Shown one piece after another: positions 8,417-16,355 of a stretch of DNA of 50,701 bases (position 1 is its first letter; each line of letters begins with the position of its first letter). The position numbers and the translations under genes are program-made. The DNA comes from Bacteroides sp. (lineage in GTDB: Bacteria; Bacteroidota; Bacteroidia; Bacteroidales; Muribaculaceae): contig JAAVDA010000004.1 of assembly GCA_014802045.1 (NCBI GenBank), forward strand, positions 1-50,701. The letters run 5' to 3'. The notes under the pieces are model-generated. The model had not been told where the DNA came from, ran no database searches, and was given only the letters and a program-made list of their open reading frames with translations.

Positions 8417-8784
8417 ATGTTTCTCGCTATCCACCATATTAGTATGACCACTAAGGCTGTTATAATGACCGCCTGAGAGTTGAGTCTGTTGTAAAGCCGG
8501 GGGCGCTTCCGGCGCTCAAACTGGGAATAGACCATCAGCGCCACAACCGGCACAGACACCACCAGCAAGGCATTATAGCCCCATGCTGCGGCAAAGTCTG
8601 CGTGGAGGAGGGCATGAACAGCTCTCTGCGAACCGCATCCGGGACACTTAAGCCCGGTGAGCATCAGAAACGGACATCGCGGGAATGGCGCAGTGGCCGG
8701 GTCGACAATGGCATAAAGCGCCATGAGAAGCAAGCCGCAAACCACTCCGCCTGCAATCCACCATTTCTGTGCCCGAAGGGTCAT
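8404..8784 (-). CDS. DUF2752 family small membrane protein
   Basis: The start at 8784 overlaps the upstream stop as ATGA, which decides against the longer frame to 8850; the product has 126 residues. It shows an N-terminal helix (WIAGGVVCGLLLMALYAI), then the family core PRCPFLMLTGLKCPGCGSQR with its CPxCGSxR motif, then two further hydrophobic helices and a basic linker (QFERRKRPRLYNR). The function of DUF2752 is unknown. The adjacent CD225-type membrane protein and HMA-AraC regulator in overlapping genes point to a common envelope role, which is inference. Confidence 0.88.
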   Translation of the reverse strand: MTLRAQKWWIAGGVVCGLLLMALYAIVDPATAPFPRCPFLMLTGLKCPGCGSQRAVHALLHADFAAAWGYNALLVVSVPVVALMVYSQFERRKRPRLYNRLNSQAVIITALVVILIWWIARNIWNF

Positions 8785-9284
8785 AGCAGTGCCAGAATGA
8801 CCTGAAACGGGATAGCGATGAGTCCGCAGACCACTGTGACGATTATCCACATCTGGGCGGCAGAGGAGGCTTTGCGCGCGCCCTCATAATCGCCCGCGGT
8901 CCATCTTGAGCTCACTTTTGTGGAATAAATCAGCGCAACAATGCCGGTGACGATGCAGCATACGAGCATCGCCACAATACTCCATGCCAGATAAGTGGGG
9001 GGCATAGCCTCTTCTGTGGTCTCAACCGGAGGATGCCACGCAGTCTCAGGCCGGGCATTAGGTTGAGCAGGGATGCCATAGATACTATTTACGTGAGGGC
9101 GCGGAGCGGCCGTACGGAAAAAGCCGCTCAGCTCCGGAAGATTCTCGGCCGCACACCAGTCTGCCATCCCTTCTCGCCAGACAGGAGTAGAGGGAGAGGC
9201 GATGCGGCGCACCAGTTCGTCGAAAGACATGGGACCGAGCCGGACTCCGCCCTGCATCATCCAATATGTAGTGTTTTCGTTCAT
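8781..9284 (-). CDS. GYF_2 domain plus CD225/dispanin-like membrane protein
   Basis: The protein has 167 residues. Residues about 5-55 form a GYF_2 (DUF4339) domain (YWMMQGGVRLGPMSFDEL then TPVWREGMADW), a fold that usually binds Pro-rich peptides. A Pro-rich linker (residues 60-95) follows. Two hydrophobic helices with the conserved CD225 pattern come last (TYLAWSIVAMLVCCIVTGIV, then ALIYSTKVSSRWTAGDYEGA, then a second helix). CD225 proteins are membrane proteins that share this topology with interferon-induced transmembrane proteins. The ATG overlaps the deoC stop by one base and the gene's own stop overlaps the DUF2752 ATG, so translation is probably coupled. Confidence 0.9.
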   Translation of the reverse strand: MNENTTYWMMQGGVRLGPMSFDELVRRIASPSTPVWREGMADWCAAENLPELSGFFRTAAPRPHVNSIYGIPAQPNARPETAWHPPVETTEEAMPPTYLAWSIVAMLVCCIVTGIVALIYSTKVSSRWTAGDYEGARKASSAAQMWIIVTVVCGLIAIPFQVILALL

Positions 9285-10165
9285 CAGAAGAATTTTGTTT
9301 CCTCACCGGTGATCTCCGTCAGAAGATTGTTGGCAAGACGGCTTGCGCCGATGCGGAAGTATTCGTTTGTGAGCCATTCGTCGCCAAGCACCTCCTTGAC
9401 TATCGCATAGTAGACCATCGCCTCATCTGCCGTGGTGATACCTCCGGCGGCCTTGAAACCTACTTTACGTCCTGTTGCCGCATGATATTCCTTGATGCAC
9501 TTACACATCACATAGGCTGCTTGGGCCGACGCACCGGGAAATTCCTTGCCGGTGGAGGTCTTTATGAAGTCGGCACCGGAATACATGGCCAAGATAGATG
9601 CCGCACGGATATTTTCGGCAGTCTTAAGCGCACCGGTTTCAAGAATCACCTTCAGACGGGCATCGCGGCAGGAGTGTTTGATTTCTCCAAGTTCATCCGT
9701 GACCTCTTCCCAGTCGCCGTCGAGGAAATCACCAAGGTTCATCACCACATCGATTTCGTCGGCACCGCCTTCCACTGCAAGAGCTGTCTCCGCCACTTTT
9801 ACTTCAGGGAAAGTCTGCGACGAGGGGAATCCCCCGGCCACACACGCAATCTCTACCTCTGAGACTTCGAGAACCGTACGGACAACCTGAGCAAAATTTG
9901 GATAGACACAGATTGCGGCCACCGACGGAAGATCGCCATGTTCGTTTTCGAAAGCGTTGACTCTCTCGGTAAATTCGGCAACCGAGCGGGGCGAATCGGT
10001 GGAACGGAGAGTTGTGAGGTCAATGCAACTGAAAAGAAGGCGCAACGCTTCCGGCGAACGGAGTTCGGGAACTTTCGCTGTGATTTTAGCAACTTCAGCG
10101 GCTATCTTAGCATCGTCTACAGTCACCTGACTTTTAGCCACCGTGTCATGATATTTGTCTGCCAT
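9284..10165 (-). CDS. deoC: Deoxyribose-phosphate aldolase
   Basis: DeoC splits 2-deoxyribose 5-phosphate into glyceraldehyde 3-phosphate and acetaldehyde in deoxynucleoside catabolism. The 293-residue protein has the class I aldolase TIM barrel with the Schiff-base lysine in ADFIKTSTGKE and the second lysine in KVGFKAAGGI; IDLTTL near residue 47 is the usual DHTLL-like start of the barrel. It is longer at the N-terminus (about 35 residues) than the E. coli enzyme. It follows the MazG-like gene by 21 bp and overlaps the GYF/CD225 gene by one base. No other deo genes are near. Confidence 0.95.
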   Translation of the reverse strand: MADKYHDTVAKSQVTVDDAKIAAEVAKITAKVPELRSPEALRLLFSCIDLTTLRSTDSPRSVAEFTERVNAFENEHGDLPSVAAICVYPNFAQVVRTVLEVSEVEIACVAGGFPSSQTFPEVKVAETALAVEGGADEIDVVMNLGDFLDGDWEEVTDELGEIKHSCRDARLKVILETGALKTAENIRAASILAMYSGADFIKTSTGKEFPGASAQAAYVMCKCIKEYHAATGRKVGFKAAGGITTADEAMVYYAIVKEVLGDEWLTNEYFRIGASRLANNLLTEITGEETKFF

Positions 10166-10186
10166 ATGTGTATGAGTTTTATATTA

Positions 10187-10540
10187 TTATCTATTGTTGG
10201 AGGCCAACTTAGGGTTGTTCAGATGGCGCTCTTTATCCCTAATGTTTTTCTTGGCGAGATTGTTCATGAAAGCTTCAGTGAGATTCACCCCGGTCTGATT
10301 GGCTATTGCCGAGATAACCCAAAGCATATCAGCGAGTTCGTCGGCAAGATTCGGATTTTCTCCGGGTTTGAAGGATTGGTCTCCATATGTGCGCGCCATA
10401 ATTCTGGCCACCTCGCCGGTCTCTTCGGTAAGAATCGCCATATTGGTGAGCGGGGAAAAATAGCGCACCCCGACAGTGGTGATCCATTGGTCAACCACCC
10501 TCTGCATCTCGCTGACGGTAATCTCTTCTCCGGGTGTCAT
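10187..10540 (-). CDS. MazG-like nucleotide pyrophosphohydrolase
   Basis: A 117-residue all-alpha protein of the MazG/iMazG type, which hydrolyses nucleoside triphosphates to monophosphates and pyrophosphate. The metal-binding motifs are visible: EETGEVAR around residue 39 (ExxE) and ELADMLW around residue 69 (ExxD). Length and motifs fit the short single-domain enzymes, not full-length MazG. Its ATG overlaps the stop of dtd by four bases, and deoC follows. A house-cleaning role in nucleotide quality control would fit with both neighbours. Confidence 0.88.
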   Translation of the reverse strand: MTPGEEITVSEMQRVVDQWITTVGVRYFSPLTNMAILTEETGEVARIMARTYGDQSFKPGENPNLADELADMLWVISAIANQTGVNLTEAFMNNLAKKNIRDKERHLNNPKLASNNR

Positions 10541-10989
10541 TCTTTAAGTTTCGAATCTATTATTATTGTAACAGGGCCGTCGTTGACAAGCTCTACCTGC
10601 ATATCGGCTCCAAACACACCTCTTCTCACTTCGGCTCCAATCAATCGGCTCACTTCGGCGCAATATGCTTCATAGAGGGGCACTGCCACATCATGACCTG
10701 CCGCACGGATATAGCTCGGACGGTTGCCTTTGCGGGTGGAGGCTGTGAGTGTGAACTGACTCACTGCAAGAATCTCGCCCCCGGCATCAATCACAGAGCG
10801 GTTCATCACCCCATTCTCATCGGGGAAGATGCGCAGGGCCACAGTTTTTGCCGCAAGCCATTCCATATCGGCGGATGTGTCGCCTTGCTCCACACCGACA
10901 AGCACCATAAGACCTGTTGCGATACTGCTATGAAGCTCACCTGCGATGCTGACCGATGCACGCGTCACTCTCTGAATCACGAGTCTCAT
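10537..10989 (-). CDS. dtd: D-aminoacyl-tRNA deacylase
   Basis: Dtd removes D-amino acids, and glycine mischarged on tRNA-Ala, from tRNA. The 150-residue length is exactly that of the family. The start MRLVIQRVTRASV is typical. SQFTL at about residue 78 is the conserved catalytic-pocket motif. The cross-subunit motif, usually a Gly-Pro pair, is expected near NDGPVTIIID. NRPSY and GVFGADMQVEL are also family blocks. It starts 17 bp after the RhaM-like gene and is translationally coupled (ATGA) to the MazG-like gene. Confidence 0.96.
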   Translation of the reverse strand: MRLVIQRVTRASVSIAGELHSSIATGLMVLVGVEQGDTSADMEWLAAKTVALRIFPDENGVMNRSVIDAGGEILAVSQFTLTASTRKGNRPSYIRAAGHDVAVPLYEAYCAEVSRLIGAEVRRGVFGADMQVELVNDGPVTIIIDSKLKE

Positions 10990-11006
10990 ATTCTGCGCTT
11001 GTGAGG

Positions 11007-11423
11007 TCAGTCAGGGTCGTAGAGATAAAACATCCGTTCCATCGGCAGCCATTTTTCGGCCGGGGTGCTACCGGTGACTACGTCTTGAAATTCGGCCATG
11101 AAATCTTCCCACTCCTGCTGGCGGGGAAGCGTGGCGAGTCTGGCCATAGCTGTGTCCCAGTCGAAATCGGAGGCGGTCTCCATAATCATGGTCAGAGTTG
11201 TGCCGTGGATATAAATATCCATTCCGAGCACACCGACCGATCTGATTCCCTCAAGAACTTCAGGCCATATGACTCCACGGGAGTGACGGCGCCGGTATTC
11301 TGCAATGATGCGGCTATCCGGACGGAGGGAGAGGCAGCGCACATAGCGTTTGGTGGGAAACGGGTATTGTCTTACCTCATAGGCCCGGGGAGCCGAAGAG
11401 GTGTCTTCGGGGAGTGTATTCAT
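11007..11423 (-). CDS. L-rhamnose mutarotase (RhaM) family protein
   Basis: A 138-residue protein of the RhaM/YiiL ferredoxin-like family, which interconverts anomers of L-rhamnose. Visible family features are the R-x-L-x-LRPDS strand (RCLSLRPDSRIIAEYRRRH), then WPEVLEGIRSVGVLGMDIY, and ERMFYL at the end. An N-terminal extension of about 28 residues is present. No rhamnose catabolic genes are nearby, so the substrate may be a different sugar. The ATG overlaps the stop of the upstream membrane-protein gene by four bases. Confidence 0.82.
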   Translation of the reverse strand: MNTLPEDTSSAPRAYEVRQYPFPTKRYVRCLSLRPDSRIIAEYRRRHSRGVIWPEVLEGIRSVGVLGMDIYIHGTTLTMIMETASDFDWDTAMARLATLPRQQEWEDFMAEFQDVVTGSTPAEKWLPMERMFYLYDPD

Positions 11424-12784
11424 CGTTTTGGTCTCGGGGTTTTATTGGGGTTAGCATCACGATAACGCGACAGGGTGATATAAAGCGCAGCTATATCTAT
11501 CTCTCCTTTGCCCTTGAGTTTTTTGAGCTGGAGCTCGTTGGAGCGTTGGGTCGGTGAGCGGTAAGCCTGCCATAGCATGTCCATCATTTTGGTTGCCGTG
11601 CGGTTGGTGGACACACCGGTCACCGCAAAATAATCGGATTCGGCAATAGCCTTTATATTACCTGACGAAATAAGGTCAAACATCTGCCGGTATTTATCAG
11701 ACTTCAGGTCTGCTCTGCGCCACACTGTGTTTGCATTAAGATATGCTATATCTGCCTTCTCGGCGGCTGCGTCTGCCACAGCTGTTTTTTCCTCCGGTGC
11801 AACCGCAGATTCTGCCACCGGGGTGACCGGAGCGTTGTCGTCTACGTGCAGGGTATCATTTCCGAGGATGGTGTCTGAGACAGTGGCAGCACTGTCTGCC
11901 GCTCCAACGGGAGCGAGGGTGTCGGCTATGATTTCAGGAGTTGCGATTTCGTAGTCATCAGCAGGCGACGAAACAATACTGTTTTCCATTCCATCGTAGG
12001 GGGTGGAATCCGGTATGAGCGACGGAATATATCTGACGGCTGCCCATCCGGCACAGAGCGCGAGGAGAGCCAGAACAACGAAGACCCATACCCCCCGCAG
12101 GCGTCGGCTTCTGGGACGAAGAGCCGTAGTCTCATTCTCGGCTTCAATCTCGTCTTCGATTTCCTGAAGGGTCTGAACCTTTTTCTTCGGCACCACCTCT
12201 TTCTCCTCGGCGGGTGTCACTTCGAAGTCATAAAGCCCGACATTAGTCACCGTGACCCGTGGAATCAAAGTGGCTTCTCCTACCGCAACCGCCGTGGCCT
12301 GAACGGCCAGAAGTTCCGAACAGCGGGCTTCGGGCGACCGGAGATTTGTGTCGATAAGATTGACGATGTCGTTGGTGGACAGATATGGCACCTTGCCTCT
12401 CGGAATAACATCAGCGCTGTTCACCGCCGCCGCTTCCTCCATAGGCAGGCACGGCACATCACGCCGCAGTCCGGCATCGGCAAAAAGCTGCTGGGGCGAC
12501 GCACAAACATGAGAGGCACTCCTCAGCAACCGCAATACCGCCTGCGGATCGACATCGGCCCCGTCAGCCACACCGAGACTTACAGTGGGGAATCCTTCAC
12601 GCCACAGGGTGATCTGCCTGACACCTTTCTGCCTTACAAAAACATAAACTTCCGGAGCATTAAGAAAGAGCGCCGACGGATTGGTAAGACTCCGCAGAAG
12701 CGAGATATCGCCGAATTTCTGCAGAGTGCGGTTGTCAGCGCCGATTACCGCGAGAGTCAGATGTGAATAATCGAAGAATGTCAT
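11420..12784 (-). CDS. Unrecognised single-pass membrane protein
   Basis: I do not recognise this 454-residue protein. Residues 1 to about 190 are a soluble region without signal peptide. Residues about 195-225 are acidic and then basic (EEKEVVPKKK, RPRSRRLR). One transmembrane helix follows at about residues 227-248 (VWVFVVLALLALCAGWAAV). After it comes a low-complexity Asp/Ala/Thr/Pro-rich stretch and a small folded-looking tail ending in basic residues. The positive-inside rule puts the N-terminus in the cytoplasm. It is the first gene of the nine-gene minus-strand run, with a -7 box 20 bp upstream of its ATG. Confidence 0.75.
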   Translation of the reverse strand: MTFFDYSHLTLAVIGADNRTLQKFGDISLLRSLTNPSALFLNAPEVYVFVRQKGVRQITLWREGFPTVSLGVADGADVDPQAVLRLLRSASHVCASPQQLFADAGLRRDVPCLPMEEAAAVNSADVIPRGKVPYLSTNDIVNLIDTNLRSPEARCSELLAVQATAVAVGEATLIPRVTVTNVGLYDFEVTPAEEKEVVPKKKVQTLQEIEDEIEAENETTALRPRSRRLRGVWVFVVLALLALCAGWAAVRYIPSLIPDSTPYDGMENSIVSSPADDYEIATPEIIADTLAPVGAADSAATVSDTILGNDTLHVDDNAPVTPVAESAVAPEEKTAVADAAAEKADIAYLNANTVWRRADLKSDKYRQMFDLISSGNIKAIAESDYFAVTGVSTNRTATKMMDMLWQAYRSPTQRSNELQLKKLKGKGEIDIAALYITLSRYRDANPNKTPRPKR

Positions 12785-12803
12785 TGTTTGATGGTTACTT
12801 TTG

Positions 12804-12811
12804 CAAAATTA
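12804..12811 (-). promoter_or_regulatory. -7 promoter element for the 12784-6537 gene run
   Basis: TAATTTTG on the minus strand fits TAnnTTTG and lies 19 bp upstream of the ATG at 12784. It is the only good promoter-like element seen before this long run of overlapping genes. A -33 TTTG is not evident. Confidence 0.5.
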
Positions 12812-12884
12812 CGCATTTTTGCGTCACATCTTCCATCTGCTCGCAATTAATGGTTAATTTTACAGCAAAATTAGATTTACAGAC

Positions 12885-13946
12885 ATGAACAGATTATTAG
12901 CATCACTCGGGCTGCTTCTTGCAGCCGGGTCTATCACGGCCTCGGCCACCGAACCTATTCGCCTCTCCGAAGAGCGGAGAGTGGCCACCTACGGGGTGGC
13001 TTTCTACAACCTCGAAAATCTATTTGACACGATTAATTCCAACGGAAAGTTTGACCGCGAATTCTCGCCTCAGGGTTCGCGCGAATGGAATTCGGAGAAG
13101 TATGCCGTGAAGCTCAACAACCTGGCCAACGCCATTGCCAATATGGTCACTCCGGCCACTCCCGGCGGTCCGGCTATAATCGGCGTGGCAGAGGTGGAGA
13201 ACATATCGGTGATGACCGATCTGGTGAACTCGGAGCCTCTGCGCAATCGCGGACTCGCAATCGTACACCATGATTCTCCCGACCTGCGCGGCATCGATGT
13301 GGGAATGCTCTATGACCCGACACAGTTCACAGTGTTGAGTGTGACGAACCACATGCTGCTGATTCCGGAGAATCCGGATTTCCGCACCCGCGACCAGATG
13401 TGTGTGACCGGTCTGCTCGCCGGCGATTCACTGAGCGTCATCATCAATCACTGGCCCTCGCGACTCGGCGGCCAGGAGGAATCAGAACCGATGAGGCTCG
13501 CAGCCGCCTCTCTCACCCGCCACATAGCCGATTCGCTCTGGGCGCTCAATCCCATGCAGGGAATCATCATAATGGGCGATCTGAACGATGATCCGTTCAA
13601 TAAATCATGTGCAGAGGTGGTCGGCGCTGCCCCCGATGCCATAGGGGTTGCCGACCATGGCTTTTTCAATCCCTGGTGGAGAATACTTGAAAACGGCAGA
13701 GGCACTCTGACCTATCGCGGAGCATGGAATCTGTTTGACCAGATATTGGTGAGCGGCACACTACTGCCTGGACGCGGCAACCTCACCTACCGCAATGCCG
13801 AAATAATGGATATAGACTTTCTGAAGCAAACAGAAGGGAGATATGCTGGGATGCCTTGGCGCACATATGCCGGCGGAAAATTTCTTGCCGGCTATAGCGA
13901 CCATTTCCCCACAGAGGTGTTTCTCTATAAAGAAATAGTCGAATAG
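12885..13946 (+). CDS. Secreted endonuclease/exonuclease/phosphatase family protein
   Basis: The 353-residue protein has a Sec signal peptide (residues 1-22, ending around ITASATE). The EEP fold motifs follow: FYNLENLFDT (metal-binding Asn and Glu) near residue 40, AEVEN near 105, INHWPSR near 190, IIMGDLNDDP near 230 and YSDHFPTEV near the end. These match the DNase I/AP-endonuclease/sphingomyelinase superfamily. Export suggests a periplasmic nuclease or phosphodiesterase that scavenges nucleic acid or lipid head groups; the substrate cannot be told from sequence. It is monocistronic and converges with uvrC. Confidence 0.88.
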   Translation: MNRLLASLGLLLAAGSITASATEPIRLSEERRVATYGVAFYNLENLFDTINSNGKFDREFSPQGSREWNSEKYAVKLNNLANAIANMVTPATPGGPAIIGVAEVENISVMTDLVNSEPLRNRGLAIVHHDSPDLRGIDVGMLYDPTQFTVLSVTNHMLLIPENPDFRTRDQMCVTGLLAGDSLSVIINHWPSRLGGQEESEPMRLAAASLTRHIADSLWALNPMQGIIIMGDLNDDPFNKSCAEVVGAAPDAIGVADHGFFNPWWRILENGRGTLTYRGAWNLFDQILVSGTLLPGRGNLTYRNAEIMDIDFLKQTEGRYAGMPWRTYAGGKFLAGYSDHFPTEVFLYKEIVE

Positions 13947-13974
13947 TATCGCTGCCGGAGAGTCAGTGAGCCGA

Positions 13975-15786
13975 CTATTCCTCCGGATGAAACTCATTAT
14001 AGACTATCGAAGCCTTGGCCGGCCCGATGACAGCTGCAAGCTCATCGAGGTCGGCCTCTTTTATGCGCTTCACGCTCCTGAACCGGGTGAGGAGTGTCTC
14101 GCGGGTCTTTTCTCCAATACCTTTGATTGAGTCGAGAGCCGACACTGTCTGGCCTTTGCTGCGGCGGTTGCGATGATGGGTGATACCGAAACGGTGGGCT
14201 TCGTCGCGCAAATGCTGCACTACGCGGAGCGACTCGGAATTCTTGTCGATGTAGAGCGGCACACTGTCGCCGGGGAAATAAATCTCCTCAAGACGTTTTG
14301 CAATACCCACCACTGCTATGGTGCCTCTCAGTCCCATGGCATCGAGAGCTTCCACCGCCGCACTGAGCTGCCCTTTGCCACCGTCCACGACAATAAGCTG
14401 CGGCAGCCCCTCGCCCTCGTTCATAAGCCGTGTGTAGCGCCGGGTCAGGACCTCTTTCATCGAGGCGAAGTCATCAGGGCCTTCCACAGTTTTGATATTG
14501 AAATGACGATAGTCTTTTTTTGCCGGTTTTCCGTCGCGGAACACCACACATGAGGCCACCGGATTCGTGCCCTGAATATTCGAATTGTCGAAACATTCGA
14601 TATGATGAGGCAACTCCGTGAGCCGGAAATCGGCCTGCATGCGCTTAAGCAGACGGTCGGTGCGTTCCTCCGGATTTTTCCTTTCGAGATGCTTTAGCAT
14701 ATCTATCTTATGCTGCCTGGCATTGCGCTCAGACACCTCAAGCAGTTTGGATTTATCGCCACGCTGGGGGATGATGAATGTGACACCCGGCATATCCACA
14801 TCAGGCTGTTCGGCCACAATCACCTCTTCAAAATCAACTTCGAGAGTGCTTGCAATTTCGTTCATCGCATATGAAAGGAGCTGGGGGATGGTTTCGTCCA
14901 TCCTGCGCTTATATTCAAGCGTGACGCTCCTCACCACAGCCCCGCGCCTCACATGCATATAATTGATAAACACATCGGCCCCGTCGTCATCCACACCAAA
15001 CACATCGACATCGCCGATTGTCTGGCTCACGATTACACTCTTTGCGGTGTAACGCTCCACCATCTGATAGCGCTCCTTCACCTCTTGCGCCTCCTCAAAG
15101 CGGAGTTCGGCAGAGAGAGCCTCCATCTCGCCACGCAAATAGTCAAGCAGCTCAGCCATGTCGCCGCGGAGTATCTGCTTCACCCTTTCGATGGATTTCT
15201 GATATTGCTCAGCACTCACCTTGCCAATGCAGGGGCCTGCGCATCGCTTGATATGAAAATCAAGACACGGCTTCCATTTGCCAGCCTCCACCCCTTCCGG
15301 AGTGAGAAAATGGCGGCAAGACCTCAGAGGATATAATTCGCGGATGAGATTGAGCACCGCTCTCGCTGAAGCTGTATCGGTGTAGGGGCCGTAGTATTTC
15401 GAGCCATCCTTCTCCTTCTTGCGGGTCATGAACACCCGGGGATAAGGCTCTTTCGTCACCACAATCCACGGATAGGATTTATCATCCTTGAGAAGCACAT
15501 TATAGCGCGGCTTATACTCCTTTATCATGGAGTTTTCAAGATTGAGCGCATCTTGCTCGGTCGGCACCACGATATATTTCATGTCGGCAATCGCCCGCAC
15601 CAGAAGATTGGTGCGCAGCGAATCGTGAGTGCGGTTAAAATAAGACGACACCCGCCTCTTGAGATTCTTCGCCTTCCCGACATATATCACCGTGCCCTCG
15701 GAGTCAAAATACATGTAGACTCCGGGGGTGGTGGGGAGAATGGCAATCTTCTCGGTCAGCTCCTCTGATTTCTTATGCTTGGCCAA
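13975..15786 (-). CDS. uvrC: UvrABC excinuclease subunit C
   Basis: UvrC makes both incisions in nucleotide excision repair. The 603-residue protein has the GIY-YIG nuclease at the N-terminus (GVYMYFDSEGTVIYVGKAKN). A Cys-rich block (CPL-like CLDFHIKRCAGPCIGKVS) lies around residue 165. The UVR motif (MEALSAELRFEEAQEVKERY) is at about 215, the RNase H-like domain (HHIECFDNSNIQGTNPVAS) at about 395, and a C-terminal helix-hairpin-helix region (LDSIKGIGEKTRETLL) closes the protein. All domains are complete. It starts 6 bp after apt. Confidence 0.97.
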   Translation of the reverse strand: MAKHKKSEELTEKIAILPTTPGVYMYFDSEGTVIYVGKAKNLKRRVSSYFNRTHDSLRTNLLVRAIADMKYIVVPTEQDALNLENSMIKEYKPRYNVLLKDDKSYPWIVVTKEPYPRVFMTRKKEKDGSKYYGPYTDTASARAVLNLIRELYPLRSCRHFLTPEGVEAGKWKPCLDFHIKRCAGPCIGKVSAEQYQKSIERVKQILRGDMAELLDYLRGEMEALSAELRFEEAQEVKERYQMVERYTAKSVIVSQTIGDVDVFGVDDDGADVFINYMHVRRGAVVRSVTLEYKRRMDETIPQLLSYAMNEIASTLEVDFEEVIVAEQPDVDMPGVTFIIPQRGDKSKLLEVSERNARQHKIDMLKHLERKNPEERTDRLLKRMQADFRLTELPHHIECFDNSNIQGTNPVASCVVFRDGKPAKKDYRHFNIKTVEGPDDFASMKEVLTRRYTRLMNEGEGLPQLIVVDGGKGQLSAAVEALDAMGLRGTIAVVGIAKRLEEIYFPGDSVPLYIDKNSESLRVVQHLRDEAHRFGITHHRNRRSKGQTVSALDSIKGIGEKTRETLLTRFRSVKRIKEADLDELAAVIGPAKASIVYNEFHPEE

Positions 15787-15792
15787 TGTGGA

Positions 15793-16317
15793 TCAGTCGT
15801 TGGTTACAATAAGCGATGTCACTTCCGCCTCCGAAGGGAGATTGGCGCGGCCACCGAGCTGTCCGAGCTCAATGATGAAGTTTACATAAATCTTCTTCGG
15901 ATTCATGCTCTTCACAAGTTCGTAGGCTGCGGCCATAGTGCCTCCGGTTGCGAGCACATCGTCGTGGATTACCACCACATCATCTTCGGTTATGGCATCA
16001 CGGTGCATCTCGATAGTGTCTTTGCCATACTCTTTGTCGAAGGTGGCGCTCACGGTGTCGGCGGGCAATTTACCCGGCTTGCGCGCCGGAACAAAACCCG
16101 CACCCAGCTCAAAGGCAAGGATGGAACCGAACACGAATCCGCGTGATTCTATTCCCACTACCTTTGTCACACCCTTCTCCCGATAGAGCTGAGCGAGATC
16201 CCAACCTATGATGTGGAGTGCACGCGGGTCTTTGAACACTGTTGTGAGATCCTTGAACACGATTCCTTTTTTGGGAAAATCGTAGACGTCTCTGATTTTT
16301 GATTTGATATATTCCAT
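15793..16317 (-). CDS. apt: Adenine phosphoribosyltransferase
   Basis: Apt converts adenine plus PRPP to AMP in purine salvage. I choose the ATG at 16317 (MEYIKSKIRDVYDFPKKGI), giving 174 residues, the usual size; an upstream ATG at 16359 would overlap mnmG. The PRPP-binding loop is VVIHDDVLATGGT, and the N-terminal FPKKGIVFKDLT and ESRGFVFG are characteristic of Apt. It sits between mnmG and uvrC on the same strand with short gaps. Confidence 0.95.
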   Translation of the reverse strand: MEYIKSKIRDVYDFPKKGIVFKDLTTVFKDPRALHIIGWDLAQLYREKGVTKVVGIESRGFVFGSILAFELGAGFVPARKPGKLPADTVSATFDKEYGKDTIEMHRDAITEDDVVVIHDDVLATGGTMAAAYELVKSMNPKKIYVNFIIELGQLGGRANLPSEAEVTSLIVTND

Positions 16318-16355
16318 AAATATATTGTGATTTATCGTTGTTCCACGTGAAACAA

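Noticed and set aside
9938-10675. 245-residue plus-strand frame opposite deoC, MazG-like and dtd genes
   Set aside because: It spans three well-supported genes on the other strand.
13947-13974. Bidirectional terminator between the secreted nuclease and uvrC genes
   Set aside because: Only a loose 6 bp pairing (CCGGAG/CTCCGG) with a long loop and no T tract was seen.
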